From: Cylicocyclus nassatus
Lineage: Eukaryota > Nematoda > Chromadorea > Rhabditida > Strongylidae
Direction of reading: 5' to 3'
DNA: 64,000 nt
NCBI GenBank assembly: GCA_958299035.1
Contig: CATQJL010000223.1
Location: 51,442,302-51,506,301, forward strand
The position numbers and the translations under genes are program-made. The notes under the pieces were generated by a model. It was not told the origin of the DNA. It did not search any database and was given only the letters and a program-made list of their open reading frames with translations. Below are positions 12,218 through 23,572 of the stretch, one piece after another. The first letter of the stretch is position 1; every line of letters begins with the position of its first letter.

Positions 12218-13339
12218 TCAAGGTTTGTTGCACTGGTAAAGCAGATTGATCTTCTCGTAGTCGCGACCTGAGGGCTCCGTTGCCGATCCAATTTGATCCT
12301 AACAATATCTTGCATTTTCGTGATGTTAGTAACGAAAAGAGTGTGAACATGACCTGATAAGTAGAATCGAGAGTTTCAATGGTAACCGTGCCTGGTTTTG
12401 CGTAAGCATTCTTTGCGTCGTGCATAATAGACAAGTAGTCGTAAGGAACGCTGGTGTACTTTTGTGTTGAATCAGCCTCGGCTAGGAACAGGCGCAGATT
12501 TGGATCTGCATAAAATTATTTAAAAATGAGCTCAATCAAATTGAGGGAACAACCTGCTATATTTTCGAAATGCACATTGATGTATTTGTCTCTATCCACT
12601 CGCTGATGCTCGCCACTCAGTCCCAAACTATGCAATAGGTTCACCATTATGGTTTTTGCATCCACACAGCTGGAAGAATATGAGTTTGAAAAATTGTGAA
12701 AATACAACTTTCGCAACGTAGCTTGCGCTCACTTTACATTATTGTTCGATTCAAGATATATCCTATTCTCCCCAATTCTTCCTACATTTGCACGACATCT
12801 AAAATCGAGAGCGTACAATAAATATACCCTTAGTCAAAAACGAAAACATAGATAATCACGAGGACAACCTCGCATACATCTCTATTTACATATTAAGGCC
12901 GCAGATGTGCCAAATGATGTTTCACTTGAGATACCCTTAAATGAAAAGTTACGTACGACCCGTCTTCTTCGTTGACTATCTCGACAAATTCGTCTTCGTT
13001 CGTGCGAGGTCTAAATTCGATACAAGTGTTGTCAGCGACCTTCTGCATAGCCGCTGTGATCATCGAGCGCTCTTCAGGGCCTTGAAAAAGATATTTTAGC
13101 GATGTTTTGCTCAAATCTGAAGTGTAGTGAGCCAAGACAGTTGATAAAAAGACCAAAGTGTTCGTTTGTACAAAGAATTTTCGTTTTCACATGTGATTCA
13201 AGTGTAGAAATTCAAGGTTACTGTAGGTGCCGGTGAACTTGTATGGAACGATGTAGTTGCCATTCTCCGGGTATTGGTTCCACAACTCCTGCGACATGAT
13301 AGATGCCGCGCAGACGAAAAGCACGAGAACTGCTTTCAT
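12218..13339 (-). CDS. Secreted astacin-family protein with destroyed active site
   Basis: Six exons join in phase to 218 residues: 13222-13339, 12957-13080, 12733-12798, 12554-12669, 12354-12505 and 12218-12298. Residues 1-16 are a signal peptide. The rest is an M12A astacin catalytic domain with hallmarks such as IVPYKF, TCIEFRPRTNEDEF, VGRIGENRIY and the Met-turn SIMH. The four domain cysteines (59, 82, 104, 215) are kept. The zinc motif HExxHxxGxxHE instead reads VNLLHSLGLSGE at 112-123: the first His, the catalytic Glu and the third His are all lost. The Met-turn Tyr is Asp171. There is no prodomain and no EGF, CUB or ShK domain, unlike most nematode astacins. The fold is probably intact but it should not bind zinc or cut peptides. 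It could be a decoy, a binder or an early pseudogene. Confidence 0.85.
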
Positions 13340-14959
13340 TCTAGAGCGAAAAAATTCAGTTGATCAAATTATTCTTTCGGAATGATAAGAAAATTTACGA
13401 ACAACAACAAGAACAACAACGAACATTTCACTATGTTTGCTATTTCGATCTGTTGCACATACATGAGTGAAAGCTTGCAGGGATACTCTCGCGTGCATGT
13501 TTCTGGTATTTAAGCAAGTAGAAGGACTCTAGAATCAACAAGGACAGAGATTTCGCTTTTCAGTCACGTTCTTTTGTGATCAGACCAAATTGCAAACGTC
13601 CTGTGCATGTAGGTAAGTATGTCTGTATGTTTCTACTAATGTAATGGCGCATGTGAGTATGTTTATGGAAGGTAAAGACCTGGAATAGGTCAAAAACTTA
13701 TGCTTTCGAATTCGCTTGCCTTTCATAGAAAACATTGATTATGCTGCTGACCATGAACGAATGATTTGCAGCATGCCCTCGCAGCGTATCCCACTTAGTA
13801 CTCACATGAAACAAATTCTATATCGAAATACAATGTTCGAGATTGTTCTTATCAATTCACTAATCGGTGAATTAATGGTTTCAAGGGATGTCCATTACTT
13901 TTTTAAAGTCTTTCCGCCGGTGACAAGGATTCAAGAGACCCAATGACAAGGATTGAAGAGACTCTATCTAACCTTATAAGCTACCCAGCACTCTTTCCAT
14001 TTTCAGAAAAGTAATGATAACGGTTTCGCTCACTTTGCAAATCTTTTGATTATATTTGACTGATTTCGCTACCGCTTTGGCGACTACATGGGAGCTCTTT
14101 AAGGCTACAAAAAACCATGTGAAGATTTGTGCTTGAACCTGTGCGTATATGTGAGCCGCTGCGAGCTAAGTTCAAATATGGCTTCTCTTATTTTTGGCAC
14201 AAACTACAAATTTAAGGAAAATGTGCTCAATTCGTGAGTTGCTTGGAATGGCTTAACAAGGCAACGAAAGCCACACACCGCCTGGTGCCGCAAAAGAATC
14301 CATGAATTTTTTCTGTATCTTAAGAAAGAGGTATGTACATGAGATAGAAAGCTGGGAACTGACACTCGCTTCAGATTTTCAGCTGTTTTTATACCAGACA
14401 ATCCGTGCTATTTGACAAAACTGAAAGCTATAAAGTGTTATTGCATGACTAGTTTTTGAAAATGGAAAAATCAACAAATAGCCCATCATACTTGGAATCA
14501 AGGAATGACACATTTCAGAATATCACACCAAAATCAGACACGGACTCTGCCCTTCAACTGTTTGTTCGATATTTGAATATCATTACGATTAGGCATTATT
14601 CTATATACCATATGTAAGCGAAATCTATCTGGGATAGTCGTGTAGATGGCGACCAATGGGTTTCACCACCGGAAACCTCGAATTTTCTCAATGAAGTTCT
14701 ATTTGATTTTGCAGTCATGGAAGCCCTGCAAAATTTTCTTGAACTTTTTGGCTGAGCAGACCATGTATAACAAAATATCTGTCAGAGCATAATATTCTTG
14801 GAGCATGTTTTTATGGAATTCTGCTTATAGTCTTACATGCACACACCAAGAAGCTCATCATTCCTCAACAATCTAGGCGAGCTATTCTTTGTCAGTTCAA
14901 CACCGGCGCTCATTTTTGCGCTTTGCCAACGTGTGCTGTAGCAAAACAGTATTCGATGC

Positions 14960-15335
14960 ATAATTTGTATTTGGTAGAGTAGAAGATGTACAAGAGGATT
15001 TGTACATGTAAGTTTATGTATATGAGACAGTGCAGCTCCTCACAAACAACAGCCTCCTGCGAGCAAACGTCGCTGTTATACTGGCAGATCTCGATTTTGA
15101 AATACGCGACGGTTATGCAGTATTTTGAGTTTTTTTTTCTCGAGCACTATTGGGCAGAACGCGTTTTACTCAGTAAAAAGACTATCAAGTAAATCCTTTG
15201 ACGTATCTCTACAACGGCTTGCGATGATAGGGCGCTCGCCAAGTCAGCGCTTCATCTTCTCACGATCAGAATACTCATTTTCAAATTGGTAGCACAGAGG
15301 ACGGATTTTGGTCGGCGTGGATCGCACCTTGGTAC
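14960..15335. repeat. Dispersed repeat R1, copy B
   Basis: Aligns with 500-1140 in two blocks and lacks the 280 bp insertion present in copy A. The two copies share CAGTGCAGCTCCTCACAAAC and the GAGCAAACGTCGCTGTTATA segment. Confidence 0.7.
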
Positions 15336-15606
15336 GTTGTACAACATTGGTAGTTTTTCGCTAACTTAGAAAAAAGAAAAATAACTTTGAAGAAAAGACG
15401 CTCGGCTGCCGGGGATCATCAGGGATCACACAAAAAGCTGTAAGATGCTTCTTGTACAACTTCTCCTTCTGTTCAATATGGGTGACGAATGGTAGGAATA
15501 CATACGAATAAATGGCGTGAAGTGCAGAAGTATGGAGCTTCCGGAAACGAAGCTTTCTTTTAAACTGCGATCCTCTCTCCGGCGGGGATGTTGATGCATG
15601 CGGCCC
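15333..15606. repeat. AGGGCCGCATGC foldback repeat, right half only
   Basis: Matches the right half of 27,345-28,055, including the GGGGATCATCAGGGATCA segment and the right end GCATGCGGCCCT. The left half is missing. It abuts R1 copy B. Confidence 0.65.
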
Positions 15607-17545
15607 TATGTAAATATCTAGGTTACTCTTTTTCTATCTAGTATATATATTACTCTTTTTCTATGTATCTTCACATACCCTAATATTTGAGTATAATGGA
15701 TGACAAGACATTGCCATACAAACTCAAGTTTTCATTGTTTCATGTCATCTCCTAGGAGATTCCCAGAGAAACGCTTCACATTTTTGAAATTATTCATCCT
15801 CCTATAAACTCGATGAAAATGCTGTGAAATTGTACCGAGGGTTCACTTTGACACTGATAATCGTATCATAGCAGAATTGCAATCTCAGAATATCGAAATC
15901 TTCGATGACCCATTTTACAGTATGGAACAAATCTTCTTTCTTCGTTGTTGTAGGATTACTATAGGAACTTGGAGAGTTTTGAGCCTTTAAAAATGGCATT
16001 TTGCCTAAAAAAACCAAACAAGGTAAAAAGTCTCGTATCAAGTAACAGAGCTGATTTCAGATGTATAACATTTGCACACCTCGATCATGCTCCCTTCACA
16101 AGTAATTTCAGGAAAACACTACGACTGCCTTTTCAGTGATCTTCGAAAATGTGATCACACATCTAAAAAAGCGCAGAAATCTTGTAAGTTGCGTTATGGA
16201 ATCAGCATGCTTGAAAACCCTGCTACACAATTTTCCAATTTAGTGATTTTTTTCATCTAGCGGCCTATTTCAGAACGGAGCTGCATGAAAAGTTCAGACC
16301 GCAATCCTACAATAGCGAAGAGAGATCGGAGTCTCGCTCCATTCTGAAAATCTAAGTTGAAGCAAGCTCTCCAGAATGGTACCTAAAGTTCGGCGAAAGA
16401 CATCGAAATGAACGAGTTACTAACGGTCAAACAGTGTGCACATTTTTCTACCACCATGTACGTATAAAGGTGATCTATCAGCTTTCACTAACTTCATCAT
16501 GTACCTAGTCAGTATCGGTGATGCATATGTTTGCAATCATTCAAATCTTGATGTACCGTGCGTGGTTTTCCAAACACTAAGCCTTTGCCGGACTCAACTG
16601 TCCAGTTTCTGCACGTGTTGGCTCGTTACTGCGTACTTAACATTGAGCAGGAGGATCATAGTCATTTTTTTACATAAGCTGGTATTCTAGTTTAGACTAT
16701 TGCCGATGGTCAAAAGAAAGAGCGTTTTCGCCCAGTGCTTATAGATTTTCAAAGTATTATAACAAGTAAACTACTCCACAGCCAGTTTAGAAGAGGGCAC
16801 TTTTTTGCGTTTCTTACACGTAGCGGCTAGATAGGTACGCCCTGACGCAGCAGGAAAAGGATTCTACTTGCGTCAAACATGACTCAAGCTCGATTGTCTG
16901 TCTCTTTCGCGATCTTTTCGCCAACACCCTCCCCTTTTTTTGCTGAAGATACCTCTCCTAGTATTGTAATCAAAAAAAGTTTCTGCCACCGCTGCTCAGG
17001 ATACGCTTGAAAAAGGGAGAGGAAACTTCAATGAAGAATGCTGCATTGAGAAGAAGAATTTTAGCCAAATCTGCTTACCATCCTCAATCGTCTGACACCA
17101 ATGTATTAAGGTAATCATTCACATTTATTCACTGCGGTATTTGATTAAAACTTATAGCGAACCGTACACATAGCAGGGTAAAGAATCTCGCCCGTTCAAT
17201 AAGTTAGGCGTACAATTTGTAAACATGAACAGATCTACAGACACATTTGTTACTTTTGAACATATGAATGCACCACATTTCCATGTACGAACAAAGTAGA
17301 CTGATTATATTGACTGGTGAGTATATGATACGTTAACAATGAGCAATTACTATAAAAAATATTATGCTGCCATTTTCAAAGAAATGAAACGGAATAACGT
17401 CAAAAACCGAGATAAACAGATCATCAGTACTTCAATTAGTGGGTCTCAAAAGGAAAGAATTAGATTATTCCTGTTCTAGAAGATCATAGAATGGTAAACT
17501 GGACAACAAGTGCTAGCACCGAGGATAAACAAAATTCCTAATTAT

Positions 17546-20500
17546 TTACATATGAACCGAGGCGCTATAACGGACGTGACTGCTCGGCACTCTCCAGCGA
17601 GAGGGACGGTACTATAAAAAAAGTTTAATTGACAGTTATTTAGAAGCAGTAGAACCACAATTGTCACACCCTTCTCACTTTGAAAGAATTTCGAAAATAA
17701 GAAAGAAACATGGATTGGACAGACCTTGATCAGCAGTTGGCCACTTGCAGTATGCGGATTGTAATAAGCATAGGCCAACCATCCTATCACACATAGCGAA
17801 CTGCCAAGGAAGAAAACAAGTGCCGCGTAACCGCCACCATCAGCTTTTCCTAAAACCTCATGATGATGTGATGACATTTGGAAATATCTAGAGTACAATA
17901 TAGCTGCGAAAAGGGAAACCAACACAAACTTACGATTTTCATGAAAGTAGCTTCCGTTACTCCACAAAACATGAGAAATTACTATCGACCACCATAACAA
18001 AAAGCTAAGGGAGGGAATGAAAAAATTCACCTTTAGCTTTTTCTGCCCTTCGCTCCTTGTCGAGCGGTATCACGTCATCTGGTGAAGAGGGCCGTTCAGC
18101 AGCAGGGGTTGAACTGAAACAAGTTTCTTCTTCATAGCCTTTAATTAACCAAAACCGCTCTGCATTGCATCGTAGTTCAGATAAACCTCCAGTCTTATGG
18201 TAAGCCCATACCTATCGTCTTCCACCTCATCCTCATCAGTTTCTGCATTGCAATACATATTCTTTCCTTGATTCTTGCAATTATTTTCGGCCCAGTGTTG
18301 GCGGCGACGATGAATCCTAGTGTAAGAGACGTGAAGGTAGAAGCATTTGTACGAAAGCTGGTACTAACCCTCCTTGATCAGTGCAAAATGGTCCTCCATG
18401 CGATTTCTTTGCATGACACCACGAACAAGTGAAATGTTTCAATGTGACATTAGAACAGGCTTCACAGGTTTGAAACTGGATACACGCTGAAAAGCAGCCA
18501 TAGGAAAAAGTGGGCAAATCACAGAGAAATCAACAAGAGTTGACATATTCTTACCAGGTTGGGCATCGAGATAAACAACTGTGTCGGCAACAACCTTATC
18601 GAGAGGGACCTCGATGCGATGATACTCGTAGATGACGCGTTTTGGGCTCACTAAAAGCCTATCAATCTTTAACCAAGAATAATAGGATATGAACAAAAAT
18701 CAGAGATAATGAGAACTTTAAGGCTGTTAGCACAGAGTGGACTCACTTATTCCGTGGTTCATGAGCATATGATGGTAAAGATAAGCATCACTAATGCCAC
18801 ACTTCACTGGATGTTGTTCTTCGCTAATGTGAGATACATTCATGGGCACCTGCAACTAGTGCGCTGAGGTAGACAAACAAGTGAAAAATCTAACGTTTTT
18901 ATAAGCCTACACGGATGCAAACTTTATGGAAGAGATTTTCGCTCTATGAGAGTGCGAATTCAGTAAAAATAGACTGGCCTGTTTATAAGCAAACACAATG
19001 GATCCGTTCTTGAATAATGTAGTTTGGAAACTGAATGACCCAGCTGGAACAAATTTTGTAGCTTTATATTTATTTCTTTGTAAAAAGTTCGATAAACCTT
19101 CATGCTGCTCTCTGAGCTGAACTTTTCGCCATTCAACAACAAAACGTTCACCATCGTCTGCGTAGAGAATACATGAGCCCTAAATATGAGATAGAATGGA
19201 AAACCCTCATTTATTCCTTGAAAAAAGTTTACATCCAGCGCTGTGTGGAAATTAGCCATCAAAGGAGCGATGTACTGCGTGGCTGCGAGCCAGTTGTGGG
19301 TTTGATCGCCAACGTAGAGAAAACCTGACAAAATTGATGTAAAGCGTGAATTATATATGGTATCACCTGTATTACAAACCTCCAGTGGCGATGGTGAGGT
19401 TTGACATATAATGACCATAGAAAGGAAATTTGAAAGTTAGCCTAGCGCCCTATGAAGAAATAATGGGTATAATCAGATATGTACATACTGACAATTACTC
19501 ACAACTGCTCTGCGGTATGTTCCAGAGAGTAGAGGATGACTAGCATTTCCAACAACGCCGGGTTTTTTCAACATTTCGTCAATGTCGACCCAGTATTTTT
19601 TTAACTGTTCAGAGCGATTCGCATAAGTAGTCATTATATAGTATTGGTGATCCACCTAAAAAGTTACTGAAGCTAAAAAATAGAATCAAACGTGATGTAC
19701 ATGGACAGACGACAAAAGCCTTCTATTGTATTAGGCAATAGAATAAGCTTGGGCATTTATCCCATCCTCAGCTTTTAACATCTCACATTCGTCGCTTTGC
19801 AGTAATCTGTTCAACGTACAAAAACGCCGAAAGGTTCACTAAGAAGACTAATGAGTGCATTATCTATTTGATAAAGTCGACTGATGATAAAAAGTGCATC
19901 ATCCCAGCGACATAAGCTTCAATGGAAATGCTTTTGATTAGCCATTCATAGTAGGATGTGGCGATAAAATATTGAAGGATAAATAGCAAAGAGCCAGGAT
20001 TGCTCAACTTTCTTTTCTCTCAAAAAATTATCCCGATAAAAGATTTCAAACCGTTCTACGCAGTCATATGAGAGCATCAATGAGCAGCATTTTTGAGCCA
20101 AAATGAGATGAATCAACAACCAGGAAGTATGTAGACTGTTATGTGCGCGCAGATCCTCTGATGTTATCGCATTTTTAGAATTGTAGAAGTACTAGTTAAC
20201 GATACAAAATGCAGAGTCTCAGAGTTATAATAAAGAACAAATCGTTCAAGACAGTCTAAAATCATAGCATAATAAGAACTCACGGTGTTATTTTCTTTTT
20301 CTACTTCTACGTCGTCCGGAATATGTGTATTCCACATGTCCGGACCTTCTTTCTCAGCATCAGATTTTTCTTGAGGCAGATTGGAAGAATCACGTCGATT
20401 TCGCTTCAGGGATCGTGGAAGAGAATGAATAGTAGGTGAACTATCCTCATAGTGGAGGTATAAGGGGAGATCGTTGTGCACTGAATTTCCAATTTTGCAT

Positions 20501-20611
20501 ATTCTACTTAAAAAGGAAAAAGATAGCATCAAAAGACCTGCCTGTAATTACAGCGGAAAACTGGCCAGTACACAAAAGCAACAACAATGGTCTCCAAAAC
20601 CCTTGCGGCAT
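17546..20611 (-). CDS. plxdc: PLXDC/TEM7-like plexin-domain transmembrane protein
   Basis: Thirteen exons give 501 residues: 20538-20611, 20284-20503, 19503-19655, 19380-19449, 19233-19324, 18979-19179, 18747-18849, 18555-18650, 18369-18486, 18212-18316, 18031-18113, 17725-17849 and 17546-17611. It starts with a signal peptide (MPQGFWRPLLLLLCTG). The conserved PLXDC core follows: FKFPFYGHYMSNLTIATGG, then AATQYIAPLMANF, VVEWRKVQL, SFQTTLF and IYEYHR. A cysteine-rich PSI-like module contains FQTCEACSN and FTCSWC. A single membrane segment lies at about 447-468, and the cytoplasmic tail carries the family motif RPSRW. Human PLXDC1/2 are cell-surface receptors of about 500-530 residues, so this looks full length. 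The first intron is only 34 bp (20504-20537); a GC-donor alternative is possible there. The intron after 18979 needs a GC donor to keep phase. Confidence 0.88.
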
Positions 20612-23572
20612 CGGAGATTATGTAAAACACGGCTACAAAAACAAGAATAAAGTGTACGCAAAAGCCTGAAATGTGCTTGAAAATTGGCTCTAGTTTACAA
20701 AAACGAGGTAGACAACGACATATATTTTCGGAAAGTTACACATTCAAACACTTATAAGATACTAAGCAACACTTTATTATTTCCCAACCAACACTGAACA
20801 AACTGCCAACTTCCACTGAAACATAATCTGATGAGAATATAAACGAACGCGAGAGAAAGATAAGTTTCAAGGTGTTTAGGAATCCCAAGATAAGCACGAC
20901 CTTTCCAACATGGTGACACTGCGACCATCACAAAATCAAAAAGTTGGAAAAAGTGCATCGCTGAGGACGAAAACATTAGCCGACTGGTAAACTACTTGTA
21001 CGATCCTGCATGTGGTTACAAAAGGGAGAGACGAAAAGAAAAACAACGAAAAAATGAGATAACGCCAACCTGCAAGAACCGAAAGCGACAACGACAACTG
21101 TCAAAAACGTTGAGTAATCGGCACGATACTGACAAGGAAAGCTTGTTTAGTCGAAGTGGCCTTTCCAAATGAGATGTATACCATATTAAAGCGCATAAAA
21201 CGCTGATTCCAAAACTGTCTTCCTTATCTGCAGAACGTTTATGGACGAGAAGTTATGAGCGTTTTTTGGAGCCAAAAATTGAATGTACATTTTGAATAAA
21301 ATGAGTTGTTAAAATCTTACTAGCCTTCAAATATCGTAAAAGTGTGGTATAATTTTTATTTTAGAGTAATCTTCAAGTGAAGTATTCTGGTGATTATCAT
21401 TGCTCCGTTGAAGAGCTAGAAAAAGTATTACGGTTATTTTTGTCACACTTGCACATTCAATTTTTGACTCCAAAAAACGCTCATAACTTCTCGTCCATAA
21501 ACGTTCTGCAGATACGGAAGACAGATTTGGAATCAGCATTTTTTGCTCTACAATATGGTGTACATCCTATCAAAAAAGGCCACTTCGACTAAACAAGCAT
21601 TCCTTGTGAGTCTACAGAATGAACGTCCAGCCAACCAATACATACGTTTACAAAATATTTAACTCAGCGTAGAATTATAAGATGAATGCAAGGAGCGAGG
21701 CTCTAATTACAAAAGAGAAACTAGTTGTGAAGACAGCAGCCAAACTTAAGAACCCGTCAACTGTAGACGTCACACAAAGATGAGTGAAAAAAAGTGAAAA
21801 ATCAAAACGATTGGTAAAGGACATCAGACGGTGTAAAGGACTGCGCCATACGTCGCCAATTCAACATACTTTTCAAAATACGAGTACCATGAACATCCCG
21901 ATTGAAACATTTTCGTAGGGTGAACCAAGTTATGTCACTACAAATTACTCAGCCAAGTGAGAACAAATACAAGGCAGAATTCACATACGAAAGCGATAAA
22001 TAGAATTCTGAAGACCGAAAACCTGAGAGCCGCAGAAACTGTGACTATCGCACGTGAGATATAGGGTTTCAAAAATTAAGATGAATAGCTAGAGATTTGC
22101 AAGGGAAAGCGTTTTGCTAAAAGAAAGGAAAGAGAGACGCTTTTGAAAACAACATAGCAACGTGCCAATGTGTACAAAACCATCTTTGAAGGATGAAGAA
22201 TGCTCGCGCAGCTGAACGTTCTCTGTCACAAAAGGAATTCATGTGAATTGTAAGAAGAACGACATCTGATAGCAATCTCCCAACGAGTTCGTGTTTTTGA
22301 ACTAAAGTATGCTCAAGAAGTAACGTCAAACATTTACTGCACAGTGCGTCCAATCTTCCGCAAACATTGACGCAGCATGCACAAGCAGGCATTTCAGACG
22401 GCAAAACTGACAAAACGAGCACTACTGCTGAACTTTTAGCAGACAGTTACTAATTCTAGAACGTGATACAACGCTGGAACAAAGCAGCACCAAAAGCTTC
22501 GACTGAGCAAAGAAGACGCTGGTCAACTTGAAAGTTAATTCTTGAAATGTATTCAAGCAAATCACTTCTGTATCAACATTACGAAAGCTCGTTGTACATC
22601 ATGACTTGCAAATGTATAAATCTTCAAACTATATCCAGCAACGTGATTACAGATCCTGAATGAATGCCACCACGCAAATGCATGACGCAAGCACTCTGCA
22701 TTCTATAACCGGGATAGCAACAAGCAGAATAACAAAACTACATTCAAAGGATACATGCGGTGACGTCAGACAAACCATGCAAGAATAATTCTGAATATAA
22801 GCTACGCGAAACTGGCAGTCACAGATAGATGTGATGTTCAGTATATTGGCAGATAAATCGTAATCAGAAAAAAGTAAGAAGGAATGCAATATGGAATGTC
22901 AGTAGAAAATGTAAAAAATAAAAAATAATGCTAGAAACTTGTTGCGTTGGCAAACCCTTACGATAACATCAAGCACTTCGCATCGACGCAACTACGTATT
23001 CAGCTGCAACACCTCAAGACGTCACTTGCTGGAATTCTTAAACGCAATAAAACATAACAATGCTATTTAAGATGTAAAAGAAGATGACCATTACCACTCT
23101 GAATACCTGACAATCGCTTTCGAAGTCTTAGTGGAAATAATAGAGATAGTATATCCTACCCGCTGCATTAAGTTTCATTCAGAAACTTATTGTAGAGGCC
23201 TAGAAAGAAGGAGAGTTTCGGAAAATATATATATATATATTGATATGAATAGTCAGTGGGACAGAGGCTGAAGCCTACAATTTCAAGCAGAGATATTAAA
23301 ACGTTAAATAAAACATTTAACTGCCCTTAGGTAAAATGATACGCCAATTTGGATGCATGCTTGGCTATATATGTATGGGATCCAGATCCAAAAATGTACA
23401 CATACCAACAAATGAGAGCGAGTAAAATTCTTATTAGCGATCACAGAAACAGATTTGTCCACAAATTTACACAATTAAGACTGTCCATTATTCATCCATG
23501 CACTCTCTATTAAGCGCAGTTCAGTATACATGCAAAGTAATAAAATTATATAGAAATCACGCAAAAACAAAA
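20612..23572. other. Intergenic, one foldback repeat, no gene seen
   Basis: Upstream of the PLXDC-like gene and downstream of VPS29. It holds the 21,131-21,608 element and a short AT dinucleotide run near 23,226. A 101-codon cysteine-rich frame at 22,117-22,422 has no domain or signal peptide and no exon partner; it may be untranslated sequence. Confidence 0.45.
21131..21608. mobile_element. Foldback MITE, TTTAGTCGAAGTGGCC family, copy 1
   Basis: Inverted ends run from ACAAGGAAAGCTTGTTTAGT through CGAAGTGGCC. Inner arms pair around CTGCAGAACGTTTATGGACG, so most of the 478 bp can fold back. A diverged relative lies at 63,221-63,670 with the same order of arms. No coding capacity. Confidence 0.8.

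Larger units (their letters stand above)
13340..17545. other. Repeat-bearing intergenic DNA, no gene seen
   Basis: Contains R1 copy B (14,960-15,335), a half copy of the AGGGCCGCATGC repeat (15,333-15,606) and AT-rich sequence. Nothing in it forms an exon chain. An AATAAA on the minus strand near 17,124 could serve as a distant polyadenylation signal for the PLXDC-like gene, which is only a guess. Confidence 0.45.

Noticed and set aside
22117..22422. Cysteine-rich 101-codon frame
   Set aside because: No signal peptide or ordered cysteine pattern and no flanking exons; probably chance.
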